64,000 nucleotides of DNA from Ceratorhiza oryzae-sativae. Lineage: Eukaryota; Basidiomycota; Agaricomycetes; Cantharellales; Ceratobasidiaceae. Both the position numbers and the translations under genes were made by a program. The notes beneath the pieces are model-generated. The model saw only the letters and a list, made by a program, of their open reading frames with translations, had not been told where the DNA came from and searched no databases. How positions within the stretch are numbered: the first letter of the stretch is position 1; every line of letters begins with the position of its first letter. The DNA is taken from the NCBI GenBank assembly GCA_030998015.1, contig JARWMV010000250.1:806001-870000 (forward strand), read 5' to 3'. Of this stretch, positions 1 to 12,727 are shown one piece after another.

Positions 1-1077
1 TTCAATATCGCAAAACCCATGATTACTCACCATCCGTTCACGAACGTAATCAACAGGCGCATCAACCGATCTAAGTATGCACTCTTTTCCTTCGGCAACG
101 ATTGTTTGAAACGGTGCCCAGGGAAGATATCGTACTGTCAAACTAGATCAAGACTCTGTATGTGAGAGCTAACGTATAAATAAACATACACCAAGGGAGT
201 ATATCAACTAAAAATGCCCCAGGCACTGTCAGCTCTGTGATATTGTCCAGAGCTCGTTCGGTTGCTGTAAGAAAATCATCCGTGCTGTCGCGGACCACAT
301 ATCCATATGTGAGCCGAATTGTTGACGAACCGGCGGTTCTAGATGGTGTGGATGTAAAGGGGACAAAAGGCAGGGGGCAGAAAGAAATACGAACTGTCGA
401 ATATGACCAATAAGGCCCTCCGGATTAAGCAGAAGTCGTTGGAGAAATCTGTGTACTTCATGTTCTTGTAGTAGATGCCATACCTTTTCCAGCAACATAA
501 GCAAGAAAACAAAAGCAAACGAACGATTTTACCCGCATAGCTGCTGGACTAAGAGCGTTGTGTAACATCCGGCGCATACGACGAGCCCTGTTATTGTAAT
601 CAGATAATCCGATAAGTTGATTCCATCCAACTCTGATACAAAATAAATCCCCCCAGAATAACACGAATGTGTAGATTGCTTACAGCTCTCCAGCCATGAT
701 AGTAGATGGGCGCCCACTGTAAAGGGATGACCTAGTTTCAAGAAGCTCAGTGGCGGCCTGGTAGGAATTGAGAATAATGAGGTTGTTTCCGGGTATGGGA
801 ACATAGATAACATCGCTACCTTGCATGTAAGAGAAAGTGGGGAGCAGTTCTTGAACGACATAGTAGGTTAAGGCTCACCATTCTCTTTCCCCCATCGCGC
901 AAATGCCTTCCAATTTGGTTCCTCCCGGGGCAATGATAACAAGCTGCCGATTAGGGGCCAGCGTTGAGGACCGGGGGGTAGGGGGGGCTTTGTACTCGAA
1001 TACTTTCGCTGCAGCCAGAACAGGCTCAATGCTAATGCACTGGCGGACATAGCATATTCCAAGTTACTGAAGGCCAT
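1..1077 (-). CDS. Cytochrome P450 monooxygenase, N-terminal part, cut by the left edge
   Basis: The first exon (1077 down to about 873) encodes a hydrophobic anchor (ALALSLFWLQ) followed by the proline hinge PPLPPGPQRWPLIG, the standard start of a microsomal P450. Five GT-AG introns separate the later exons, which read VIYVPIPGNNLIILNS, then SGRPSTIMAGEL, then RRMRRMLHNALSP and YGYVVRDSTDDF, all familiar from the N-terminal third of fungal P450s such as O-methylsterigmatocystin oxidoreductase-like enzymes. The I-helix, ExxR and haem-binding cysteine lie beyond the window, so substrate and subfamily cannot be judged. The protein should sit in the ER membrane and hydroxylate a small lipophilic compound using a reductase partner. 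The start is the ATG at 1077, immediately before the anchor. No frame break was seen in the visible exons. Confidence 0.93.
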
Positions 1078-1924
1078 GGGGGGTACGTTTAGGGATAGGG
1101 AGGTAGTGATAGTGCTAGGGCAAGCCAGAATGGTTGCTGTGGGAAGTTAAGGCCTGGTTTGACTGCCCCAGACGCCATCTTGACATAGACGTTTCTTATC
1201 TTGGCACTGCCAAATCGTTTGGGCCTCACAAGCACAAAACGATCCCTATGTCCGGGAGGCGCCCGGGAGGACACCCTCGGGATGCAATTTCAGCACGGGG
1301 ATCGATCACGAGCTCAAAATGTGCTTGTGGTTCCTGGCGGGTTTGCCGGTATTTCCAGGGGCCGGATCGTTTGCCAACATGACTTACTTTTATTGCCTTG
1401 CTTGCCATCCCCGTCCGGAACTAAGCCCCATTCGGTTAATTTATGTAAGCCCATGATGACAAGTTATTGGTGGCTAGGAATTAACCAATGGAGCTTGGTC
1501 CACTGGTCCTTACGCAGGTACAATGGTCCAGTTCTCGACAACCAAATGAGATGTAGATACGAGTCAATTAATAAAAGATGGTTAGAGTACTCACCTCATC
1601 TAGTGCACATCATTATATCAGCGAAATTATTGATGTACAATGAACGGCAAGTCACGCGAAATGGATGATTTTACTAGGAACTGAAGTCAAGCGCTGAGAG
1701 ACCTATTTGGGTTCCTCCACTGTCGACGCTGGTTTTCCTGCAATTAGCCGCACAAAAGAAGCTATATATGCGTAAAAAAAATAAGCAGAAAAATCCAGTG
1801 GGGCGAAATACGCGTTCGTCCAAGCAAAATCTGCTTTCTGGTAAAGTTTTTCCTACCGCCACGCCCGCCAACGAGCCGATTTCGTCTAAAATTCTTCACG
1901 AGGCCACGCTACAACCCAGCCGCC
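1078..1924. other. Intergenic region between divergent P450 and pectate lyase genes
   Basis: I see no convincing gene here. The longest open frame (about 155 codons, + strand, 1201-1668) shows no recognisable motif. An AT-rich TATATAT-like stretch lies near 1760, about 165 bases before the pectate lyase start, and could serve its promoter. Confidence 0.5.
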
Positions 1925-2797
1925 ATGATTAGTACCCAGTTCACCGCTCTCATCGCCGCGACTGCATCGTTGCTCGACCCGGCCATTGCCGCTCCTTCGC
2001 CTACATTCGCTCATGTTGACGAGTTTGTTCCTCGTGACGCCGACGTCCCTCCCTTTATCAAACGCGCTGCTAGCTGCACATTCCCCAGCCCTCCCAAGAC
2101 CTCTAGCCTGAGTAAGCCGATCACAGTTACAGGTACCTTTGATGGTAAGTAATATATGCAATTTATTTGCTCTTTGGCTTATATTTGCATTCCACAAAGG
2201 GGGGGATGTTAGATTCGATCGTGGCTCTGGCGCTTGTAACGGACTATCTGAAGGTGGAGACTCGGATGCAGTCTTTTTAGTGCAGTCCGGTGGTACTCTT
2301 CAGTACGCATATATGAACTCGTTTGACTAAATTCTGAAATTCAACGGACACCACAGGAATGTTGTTATCGGTGCGAGTCAGGCCGAGGGTGTTCGTTGCT
2401 TAGGTCCCAGCAATCTCTACAACGTGTGGTTCGAGGATGTGTGCGAGGACGCCATCACGATCAAGCAGACGTCTGGCCAGTCCAACATCATTGGCGGTGG
2501 AGCCAAGTCGGCGAGCGACAAGGTCGTACAGCACAATGGCGGTGGAACTGTGAAGATCGACTCGTACTGTGTGCAGACATTTGGCAAGCCGTACCATTCG
2601 TGTGGCAACTATTCTACGTATGAATCATTTAAACTGCCGCGAGATACTGCAGACGCTGATAATGCTCACATCGCAGTCAGTACAAGCGTGCTGTTCAAAT
2701 TTCTCAAATCGTCGGCAAGAGTGGCACTTCCCTAGCTGGCATCAACTCCAACTTGCTACGACCCGCCGGGGAGGCCGTACGGTCACACAAGAGGTGA
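1925..2797 (+). CDS. Secreted pectate lyase, polysaccharide lyase family 3
   Basis: The product begins with a signal peptide ([17 protein letters not shown], cut near AIAAP). The PL3 core follows: [30 protein letters not shown], the hallmark [16 protein letters not shown], then [20 protein letters not shown]. These enzymes cleave de-esterified pectin by beta-elimination with calcium and are secreted by plant-degrading fungi. Introns are at 2145-2199, 2303-2356 and 2618-2676. After SLAGINSN the usual NYGDTA-type ending is absent. The frame reads [14 protein letters not shown] and stops at 2797, so the last 25-30 residues look frameshifted or decayed. SCGN is kept, but the residue before it is His rather than the frequent Arg. 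Family assignment is firm; activity of this copy is uncertain. Confidence 0.9.
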
Positions 2798-3683
2798 TAG
2801 AGGGGGATGCGAAGGTATTTCGACCTACAGAGTAGGATCGAACCCCTTTGGTATATATTCACGTCCTGTACATCTAAAATACATAGGAATCCAATACATT
2901 GGTTCGTAACTAACTAAATAGGAGACAAATGAAGAAAGTAGCATATATGCGACACTAAATTAGGCCACAGAGCCCTCGCTTAATGACCACGAGTTAGGGG
3001 TAAGGCTGGGCCTCGTGGCTCACGACACAACTATGCAGACACCGCGACTATTAATGAGGCTTCACTCAGTTTTTCATTTTTCAGCAGTATCTGCGACACC
3101 TATCAGGGCAACAGCAGCGGCGCTGAGCCTAAGAAATTGACCTCAAACCAGTCGAACACCTAGTAAGCATTGACGTTACCCCATGAGGACGATGAACTGA
3201 CACACCGTTCACAGTTGCAAGTTCTAAAGTACATTTGTTCATTCGTAATTGAATACCGTGGGACATGGACCCGCTTGTCCTAAATTGCGTAACACAATTG
3301 ATTCATGCGTTTCTTGCTTTGAATGCTCTTTCAACTTCCTTTGAGGTGCCTTTAAAGCCAAGGGGCGTAATTTGGTCGGGGTTGCGTTGATCCCAACCCC
3401 GCCAATTTTAAGGTACACTAAGGACAACTTGGCGCCGTCTAGAGGCTGTGTTTTGTGGTCGACAAAGCTATAACCTTGAACCCAGTCCGAAACAACTCGG
3501 GGTTGACTCGCAAGTGGTTGGATCCACTTAATCATGTGAATCCGTAGCATTTGGAGCCATTAGGCGGGTCAATTCCTCATTTGCGTATCTCTATGTATAA
3601 CATGCTTGATCTCAAATCAAGAATATAGAACAGCGTGACAAAATAAATTGTTAACGGCCTCGATACCCCAAAATACTCTCTGG
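2798..3683. other. Intergenic region downstream of pectate lyase and ABC transporter (convergent genes)
   Basis: No supported gene. A minus-strand open frame of 103 codons (3239-3550) has no recognisable motif. The region presumably holds the 3' ends of the two converging transcripts. Confidence 0.5.
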
Positions 3684-6600
3684 CTAAGATTCATTCTGAC
3701 CACGGATCTTGGCTTCGGCCATACGCAGAAGCTCATCATAATCCCCACTCTTTTTACACATCTCATGGAACACTCCATCCGGTTTCTTGAGGAGGTTTGA
3801 TGGCGTGTCGAATTCCACAACTCGGCCCGCGCTAAGAACAAGGATGCGATCGTTATCTGAGATTGTATTTTCTGTTAGAGAACTGCTGTGCTGCAAAGAT
3901 GTGTCCACACATACCTATGATTGTGCGCAGACGGTGCGCGATAGTCAATAGAATACTTTGGTTGAACTCTTCACGGATCGTGGCTTGGATCCTGTGGGCA
4001 ACATGAGTATTGCAAACCCGCCTCCACATGAGCCAGCTTACTTTGCGTCTGTTTCAAAATCAACCTGGACGCGCATGTGAGATAATAGCCAACTCTTAGG
4101 GCGATGCTTAACTTACCGAAGCGGTCGATTCGTCCATGATGATAACGTTTGACTTGCGTAACAGCCTGGTCCAACCGGTTAGGATTTCCACCCTCCATGC
4201 AATTGCCTATAAACACTTACGCTCGGGCCATAGACAACAGTTGACGCTGTCCTTGACTAAAGTTGTTCCCACCTTCGCTAACCTTGGTCTCCAAAGTGAA
4301 GATTGTTCGTCCAGAACCTGTCCCAGGCGTACTTGGCGCAACAGACCCGGCTGTGGGCACAAGAGTTTCAGAGTCGTCGCTTGCTGGATCTCCAGGGACC
4401 GTGATGGCTGCTTCAGCGCCTTCACGGCCGGCGTCTTCCGGCTCGACTATCCCAGTGATCATGGGCGTTGAAATGCCATCCTTGATGGATGCAGCTCGGC
4501 TTGTAGCGAGAGAACGCCCAGGAGAATCGCTAGTTCGTAAATGAACTCGACCGAGCGCTTCCAGGATTTCTGCATCGGTATACTCGTTGAAGGGGTCCTG
4601 CAACGAACTCGGTCAGACACGCTCGTGCGAAATAGTCAAAGAAATTTACCAAGTTCTCACGAATGGTACCAGTGAATAACACCGCGTCTTGAGGGATCAA
4701 TGTCAAGCGAGAGCGCTGAAGAACGATTTAGTTTCTATGGGCGCCAGAACATTAGGAAGTTATATTTACCAGGTCATCGAGACCAATGGACGTAATGTCT
4801 ATGCGGATGATAGTTAGCTGACGGACCTTAGAACGTGTTTTCATGACTTACCGACGCCATCGATCATAATTCTACCCGAAGTGGGGTCGACGAATCGGAA
4901 AAGCGACAATGCCAAAGTGGATTTACCACTGTAATTGGATTAGCTTGAGCACTTGTAGCTAGATAATGCAACCTACGATCCGGTACGACCAACGATACCA
5001 ATTTTCTCCGAAGGCTATGATCGCATAGTTTGTTAGAGGAATTAATCTAAAATCATGGCTAGGTGCGCTCTCACCTTGGTCTCGAAAGACACGCCATTTA
5101 GAACAGGATCAAGCTCTGGCGAGTACTTTAATACAAGATCTTCGACGACGAGTGTTCCCTTGGTCGCAGACGGCCAGCCGGCGGGGGGACGATTAGATTC
5201 GATGATTGCGGGAGGTTCAGAAGGGAGATCGAGGTACTCTTGAACGCGCTCAACAGAGTTGACTGTATGCAATCTAAGTATATAAATTGACGAGGATGAT
5301 TAGGCATCCGACTTACGAGACTGCTCCAGTTCTGTCCAGAATCGGAGACCCCAGTACAACTTTGAGCGTGACCGTTAGAATTTTGCCCATCGATGGTTCA
5401 ACAGAAACACTTACTCCGCGGACGTATTGTTGAGCTTGCACAATAACAATACCAGCCAGACCCGCAGTTGCGCCACCCATAAGAGACCCAGCGGTAGCGA
5501 TCAAGACAGAGACCGCGCCAAGCGAATCAAATCGGAATAGTAGCCAGCGGTTGCACATCCAATAGTAGTGAGTAGCGGCTTGAGTACGGTCCAGGCGTTT
5601 GTACATGTTGTTCAAGAACGACTTTTCGGAGCCAAAGGCGCGGACTAGAAAGCTTGATGAGCAAGAGTGTCTTCGTTCGAGATGGAACACGTACCAGTGA
5701 CGATTCCAACGACGAGCTCGCTGAAGGAAGAAATAATCGGCGAGCGGGTATTGGATTCGATACGGCGTAGATCGCGGGAAGCGTTGACGTATCCACGAGC
5801 AAACCACAAGTGGATGTATGCGATGACGAATGCCGGGACGATGAAAAACGGAACAGCATATACGATAGTACCAACTGCGACTGCGAGGGAAATTATTTGC
5901 ATGATGACCTGGATCATAAAATCTTGAAGGCCCCCATCAATGGTATCGACGTCTGGTGCAAGGATAAGTAAACACGCTGGTTGCAGGTGATATGGTCAAA
6001 CGAACCTTTGCTAAAAAGTGTCGTGTAATGATGCAGGCCGCGCCGTCAGTTTGAGCTTTTACAACCACTGACAAAACCTTACCTGAATCGGTTGAGGATG
6101 CGACCGGATGGGGTCTTGTCAAAGAACCTGCTTGGCGAGCGCAAGACGGACCGAAGCATCTTCTCGTACAAGAGGCGAGAGGCGCGAAGCGTCGACATGA
6201 TGCTGGGAATTTGGCTTAGGATATTGATGCAGGAGATCGTCGCCTCTGCGGAACAACCAGATCAACAACCTTTCGTCTTCGTGTACGAGCTTGAACTCAC
6301 GGATTCCAATGTAGATCAAGAGATACGGTAGGACGTTGTCCCTGGCTGAAGGAAGACCAAGATCAAGGTCGATCCAGCTCTTCTTGGTTGGCTTTGGGTC
6401 GTAGCTCTCGCCCCATTCTGTATAAGTCTATCAGGCGAAAGCATGCCGGAAAAAAAGTGAATGCTATACTTTTGATCCAGAACTTTTGTAGCAATTGCGC
6501 TACAATTTGAGCTTCAGCGACGTATTCTGATACCTTCTATTATTTTCACTCACTCAGTTGGTCCAGCAGCAAGAACAAAACCAAGATGGTGAAGATCCAG

Positions 6601-9600
6601 TACGATGCCGCGGACAAGTACGTCTTGTACACGATGAGCTTGACAGTCCCACTAAATAGTCATCCGTCAATCCCAACTTTTTTTTTAAAAAAAAAAAAAA
6701 GACCAGAAAAAAAAAGAACGCACGTCGACTTTTTCTCGTCATCAACCAACTTCCTGGCAGTCTTGTTAGGATCCTTTGGCCCAGTGCCATCAATCGTAGC
6801 AGGGGCTTCTTCCTCCGTAACCTCGATCTCCTTTTGCCCAACCCGAGACATCGCAAGCGCTCCTGATTCACGAAGTTGCGCAACGGTTCCCTGGGCCTCG
6901 ATTTGGCCTTCGTTTATTTTCACGACCCAGGAAACAGCAGGGAGGACAAGGTCGACGTGATGCGTGACAAGACGACGGTACGGTGCTTCATAATCGGTCC
7001 AAGGAAACAGCGCTTGACGATCTCCTCCGCGGTATGAGAGTCGACGGCTATGAAAAATGTGTCGGCGCGAATCCAAGAATCCGCAAAAAAAAAGTTATAC
7101 ATACCAGATAGGACATCATCCATCAGCACAATTTGGGTTCGAGCGTAGACTGCACGTGCAAGAGCGACACGAGCCTTTTGGCCACCCGAGAGCGAGACAC
7201 CCTTTTCGCCAATTTCCTAAAGCGCGGGAATCAGGTTAGCATCAACGATATGGTATATAAACATATACGCACAGTCTCATCGCCATCCTCCAGAATAGCC
7301 AGATCTGGCAAAAGCGCGCAGCAGTTCAACGTTGCCTCGTACCGTTCCTGGTCAAATGGAGAACCAAACAGACTAAAGAATCACATGAGCTGAATGCCAT
7401 CCACGTCGTGACTAAAGCTCACATGTTATCCTTGATAGATTCTGGGAATTCCAACATGCATAAGACACCACCAATAAGCAAATATCAGAAATAGTACATA
7501 CTATGCTCCAACCAGGGCTGCTGTGCACAGTAGCTAATCGTCATCGGCAATCCAGTCTTCTCGTTCAAGCGAGTCGGCTCCTTGGGCAAATAAACCTCTC
7601 CATCAAGTCGGTCCATCTCGCCCAACAATGCAGCGAGCACTATACTCGCCTTCATTAGCACACAACCTTACACCCAGAAGGAAGTATATAAAAAAACTCA
7701 CAAGACGACTTGCCACTGCCCGTTGGTCCAGAAATATGAAATCACACCCTCGGGGAACACAACTCCGATATCGCGCAGCTCGAACGGCCGTTCCTCTGGC
7801 ACCTCGGGCGTGTCGTCCCCGGAGGGATCTTCCTTGACCTTTTTCAACCTCAAGAGCACCAACACCTTGGTAATCGGGCTAGTCACGACGCCCCACGCAG
7901 CGCCAATCTTGGCGAAAATCCCAGTACCCGATTTCTTCTTGTCCTTGTCGTCGTCAGTAGGAGCAGCAGGCCAACGGAAAGTAGCACCAGCACATCCAAG
8001 ACGGGTATCGATCGGCTCGTGGGGGTTCGGGGCTGGACGCATGAGCGAAGAGACATATTCGGGAACCTCCTCTTCCCCAAGGTATTTCTCGATACGTTTC
8101 AGCGCAACGAGGGACATGACGAACCTAGATCGGCGATGAGTTAACATGATTCAATCGCCGTACGATCGGAGCCGACTTACCAGTTGGCGATCATCGGGAG
8201 CTAAACAACGAAAAACATCAACACGTTGCGTTGACTGAATAACCACCAGTCAACTCACCGCCGTCAAACTCTGGCTCAGCATACCAAACACTGTGATGCA
8301 CGGGAACGCGATATCGATCGTAAGCTCCTTCTTGGCGACGAGCGTGAAACAAGAAAAGCTGATCGCTGCAACCAGAATCGGAACAACGTCCCACATCATG
8401 CTCAAGAAAAAGTACGAGATCTTCAGTTTTCGGAGCCAGGAGAGTTCGAAGCTCGAGCATCGAGCACGCGCATGACCCAGCGCGACTCCCAGGCGGAAAA
8501 CTTGATGAACTTGATCGACTGGATTGCTTCGTTCATCGCACGCATTCGACGATCACGCATGGCTGAGACGGAGCGCTGGAAGGAAGATGTGCGCTTGACG
8601 ATGATCGTGTTCAAAGGCAGGGCGAAGAGCATAGCGACATAACCCGCAAACGCCGTCCATCCCATGAGGTTGTAGAGCATGGTGCATGCAATGACAATAC
8701 TAGTTGGCGCTTCATAGATGAACTAGACGTGCGCCAGTTCAGCAATTCGTCACCTATTCGAAACAAAATGCACGTACCGGTCCGAGGGAAACAAACCTCG
8801 AGACGCGATCGGAATCAGCGGCGATGAGCGACACAATCTTCCCCACATCCGCACTCGACGAATCCTGGGGTGGGGCTGGGCCGTCCTTGCCTTTGCCTTT
8901 GCCCTTGTCGTCCGTTTCCTTGTCTTTTTGAACCGCACCAGTCACGTCCTTGCGCTTCAACGCCTTTTCGTACACACTCGCAACGAGTTCGCCCTTGACA
9001 CGAACCGAAGCTCGACGAGAGTAGTACAAATGCTGGAGATCACTCTGGGATTTGATGATTTGACAGATGCATGCGGCAATGGCGAAAAAGTAGGCGTCGC
9101 TTCGCTGGAGTCTACGAGGCTCGCTATTGGCTGCAGAGAAAGTACTCGAGCTAGAGCTGGAGGTACGGAGCAAAGTGGGAAGGAAGACCGAGTCGAGAGC
9201 AATCGCAGAATAGAACTGCATGTTTTCGTAAACAGAGGCAGTAAACATGTTTGCCGAACTGGTCGACACTTCGTCTTCTTGCATGGCGCGCAGCGTGAGA
9301 TTCAGGAAGAACGGTGCCGAAAAGTTCATAAACGTCGATACGAACTGGATTTAGGTTTGACAGTCATTGAGAACGCAGGTACCGAGAAGAGAATGACATA
9401 TTCCAACGTTAGTATCACGCGAAAGGGCCCATGTGGAGGGACAGACCTACCGTAAGAGAAGCATCGAGGAACAGATCCATTGCATTGGCAACGAGAATCC
9501 GGCGCAGGAGCGAGGATCGTCTATCGAAGAAATGGACTAAATAGCTGGTCTTGGCAGAACGTTGTGAGCGAGCTTACTTGACTTGAAGGAAACTGCGCAT

Positions 9601-10550
9601 CAGAACGCGCGTGCGCATGGTGGCACTGAGCTGCCATACGTCGTTTTCCTCGAGGGGCCGGAGAGCGCCAAGCGAAATGATCGGGCTGACCCACGTAAAG
9701 GTCATCCACTGCCAGAGGGTGCAATGGTCTTCGAGGGAGGCAAGAGACCCTGTTTGGGTGTGAGTATGATCTCACGATAACGAAAGTGAGACGTACGTCT
9801 TCGTTCTGCCCTGGGTTCTCGGAAATGTTGAGTGGCATGTTGACGATAAGAACAACGCCGGTGAGCGCAACGAGGGAATCAACCACACGCCCGAGGTGGC
9901 CGAGGCCGAGCCCATCGCTGCCAGCCGGAAGCGAAGATACTTCATACAGCCCGACGCACGCGGTCAGGAAATGAGTCGAGTAGAGCGCAAGAAGGTCATA
10001 GTACGGAGTACGCAGCGGGCGGATCGTCGGGCGGAGTGCGGCGTAGACCCAGGAAGCAAGCCTGATGGCAGGCTGGCGAGGCTGAAAATGGCGGCGCCAT
10101 CGGACGAATGCAAGGTGGTCGCACGACGGACAAGTGCAAAGGCCCAGCCAGCAGCCTCGACGGTGGCGAGCAACGTGAGTGCGACTTGGCGCCATGCGTC
10201 AGGTCGAGTCACAGGTCCGGTCTGCGGCAAGAGCGACGTGCGCTCGGTCGGAATATCCGCGTCGGGCACCGTCACAGTCGTTGGCTTGACCTTGGCCGCA
10301 TGTTCCTCCGCAGCCACGGCAGCAACATCATCTTGCGCTGCAATCCAATTAGCCCGGCGTCGAAATGAACAGCGAGCCACTCACTGATAAACTCTGTAAA
10401 AATCAACAACTTGGGCAGGCGCACGCCCACGACGTGCAACGCCGCAAACAGTAATACTAACGCTGGGAGCAACACGCCAAGGCACGTGCTCAACACACAA
10501 GTCACCGAGTCAAGACATTGCCCAATGTCGGGCGGAACGTCGGGCAGCAT
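3684..10550 (-). CDS. ABCC (MRP/bile-type) ABC transporter, with several one-base frame breaks
   Basis: Full-length ABCC exporter in many short exons. Order: TMD0 helices (10550-9800), first core membrane domain ([35 protein letters not shown]), NBD1 with Walker [10 protein letters not shown] and [10 protein letters not shown] (about 7730-7500), linker, second membrane domain ([21 protein letters not shown]), NBD2 with [19 protein letters not shown], then [14 protein letters not shown] and [15 protein letters not shown]. Such proteins export conjugated organic anions, drugs or toxins across plasma or vacuolar membranes. The start is the ATG at 10550; upstream in-frame codons are only TTG. The frame changes without a good intron near 10060-10090, 8450, 7735 (between FPEG and Walker A of NBD1) and 6968 (between TVVL and VTHHVDLV). 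Each can be restored by a one-base change, so these are probably assembly errors, but real inactivation is not excluded. Confidence 0.9.
6662..6745. repeat. Poly-T/poly-A palindromic run inside an ABC transporter intron
   Basis: A run of nine T is followed at once by about fourteen A, then a second A run. It lies in the intron between the NBD1 linker exon and the first helix of the second membrane domain. It can fold on itself and is a likely place for length error. Confidence 0.7.
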
Positions 10551-11427
10551 TGCAGAGGCCGCAGAGTGGAATGGCAACAAACGATTCCGTTTATTTTATT
10601 TGTCCGGGCTGATTAACGCTGGACACTTGCTCCATGTGCTCGTCCCGATTTGGCTAGCCGCCCATCAGATCACGTGCTTCACCGGTATGCCCGAAGTCTA
10701 TCTTTAGGGGTTTCTCTAGGCCTTGCTGTGCGCTCCCACATGCAAGCCGGCATACCAAGCCCAATATATTCTTTATACAGCGCCGATTGGGCCGCGTGGA
10801 GGATGACTCGCACCGAGAACGCGGGGCGGGGGACATTGCGCGCGCGAATCACGCTTCGATGGCTCACGGGTCATCAACTCCGTGCATATCGCACCCCTCT
10901 TTGGCCAGTCCAGCCGCGATTCTTGTTCAATGGATCCTTCTCCACACTTCTGTCTACCCTGAGCACATCTTTAGGCCAGGTTCCAACCCCTGGCCCCTAG
11001 ATAACAGAACCTAGGCGCATCGCATATATGCACATTTTGTGTTCGTATGCGGGATTAACCCCACCATTCCCCTGGCTCTTCTAAACCAAATACCACGCAT
11101 CCGACACATTCGCTGAGTAAAAACGGTATGGTACACAAAACAGACACTCTGGTGGTGGTCGTTACTTCCAACTTGACAACAATCATTCGGTTAAGCCTTT
11201 TTTTACATCTCGGCAATTTTTTTTTTTTTTCTTTTGCAACGGCATCCGATTCATTTGCCCCGAGAGATGGCTCCTATAGAACGCGGGTGAATCGGGAATT
11301 TGATTGGAGGATGGGCCCTGAGCTGACTACACTCCTTGTCTCATCTTTACAATCTCGTAGGAGCCACCAAGTTGAATTTTATTCTAATCGTGAATCTTCA
11401 CGAAACAAATCAAAAGCGTCTCATGGG
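10551..11427. other. Intergenic region upstream of the ABC transporter
   Basis: No gene supported. The 5' part must contain the ABC transporter promoter (minus strand). T-rich tracts lie near 11195-11235, and a TATATT-like box is seen near 10765, about 215 bases before the transporter ATG. Confidence 0.4.
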
Positions 11428-12727
11428 TCAAAAGACATGAAGATTTAGCGCCAGGTAATAGACAAAAATGACGAAAAGGGAAGCCAACTCCAGGTAACCG
11501 CTGACCAAGAACAAAATTCTAGCCACACGATGGAATAATAAAATCCAGCCACCAGATTGACTATTCTGCGAATTATCGTGTACTGCGTGATCTCCGAGTG
11601 CAGAGCTGTCAGATATGGTTGACTTATCCTTTGTCCACGCTTGGGTATCCGCTGTTAAATGTTCAGTAGTGTAACAAGAAATTATCAAACTCAACTCACG
11701 ACGCCACTCGGATTGAGGACATTTCAAGGGCCGGGTTTCATTGTAGTCTGATTCACTGGTCTCGCTCAGTCCTCGACGTAGCAAAAAGGCTCGGTGACAG
11801 GAGCCTGTGAAGGAGGATGCTGAAAAGTCGACGGGTCCTCAGCCTCGGCGGATAGCCAGCTCTTGTACAGCCTATGGCAGCTTGTCACCTGGCTGGAAAG
11901 TTCATCTTCGAGTAGAGCGTAGCAATCATAATTGATGTCTTTCAATGCAACATCGCAGATGATGAAGCATGAGTGGGCATGCGAGCGAACCAGTGGGAAG
12001 CCATTGTATGGCGTATGAAATGTCTCGATCCGACCGGTCACCGGATCACGCCTGACAATATCAGCAGCCGGACCTTTTAAATGTACCAACTCGTATTCAT
12101 AAATCTGCAGCTTGTCAAACTGTGGCGTATAATCAAAAGCGTCAACACTGCTCCAGTGTGAACACTCCAACGAACTCGCCTTTCTATACAGCTCTCGTAA
12201 CCCGGTTGGCGATGAGCTGTCGAAAGCCGTTTGCCTGATAATTCTCCTGAGGGTGACTGTGGATGGTACCAAGGCCCAGTCGCCTTGCCTAGACATAGCA
12301 GCAAGAGTGGCGTTCACTGTACGGTGTAGCATGTCAATTTGCGTGCATGAAGTAGTGTGCCACCTACACAATATCACGTTTCGCACGTTGCTCAGATCAA
12401 GGCCGCCGGGTTCAAGCCGCCAAGCAAACTCGAGCTGGTCGATCTCAAGGTAAACATAAGCCGTTACGATTGGTGCAGCATACAATGCGTGGATAAAATT
12501 GCATTTTACTTGCCAACTTTGCAGGTAAGAAGTTGATATGAATACACGGGCTGGTCGACCAGAATGACAGCGCAAAGACCACGGTCGAGGGAAGTCTTCT
12601 GATCCTGCTGTATCGCGACGCCCTGGTGCGTCGAGCGACTAGGATGAGTCGAGTTTTTGTGGCTCTTTTTTGAACCTTTCTCGTTGCATGTGCCAGATGT
12701 TCGAGGGGATTTATCAGATGTCGGCAT
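11428..12727 (-). CDS. Hypothetical protein, perhaps HNH-nuclease-like, with a possible C-terminal membrane segment
   Basis: I do not recognise this gene with certainty. Exon 1 starts at the ATG at 12727 (MPTSDKSPRTSG) and leads through an intron into a long exon ending at a stop at 11766. That exon contains QLEFAWRLEPGGLDLSNVRN, GDWALVPSTVTLRRI, YEYELVHLKGPAADIVRRDP and FPLVRSHAHSCFIICD. The pattern NVRNVILCRW, then GDWALVP, recalls degenerate fungal HNH-type nuclease proteins (N..LL...iH..FD...W.L.P), but the catalytic His-Asn-His set is not clear. A second open frame continues one base out of phase (SETSESDYNETRP), crosses an intron (about 11652-11699) and ends at 11428 with a hydrophobic tail (ASLFVIFVYYLALN). 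I infer it may be the true C-terminus after a one-base break. Function unknown. Confidence 0.55.

Noticed and set aside
1201..1668. Open frame of 155 codons on the plus strand
   Set aside because: No motif, no splice partner, and it lies in the space upstream of the P450 gene.
2816..2850. GATCGAACCCC text resembling a tRNA T-arm
   Set aside because: No acceptor, D or anticodon stem could be built around it.
3684..10550. Calling the ABC transporter a pseudogene
   Set aside because: All domain motifs are preserved and the breaks are single bases near runs, as in several housekeeping genes of the same window.
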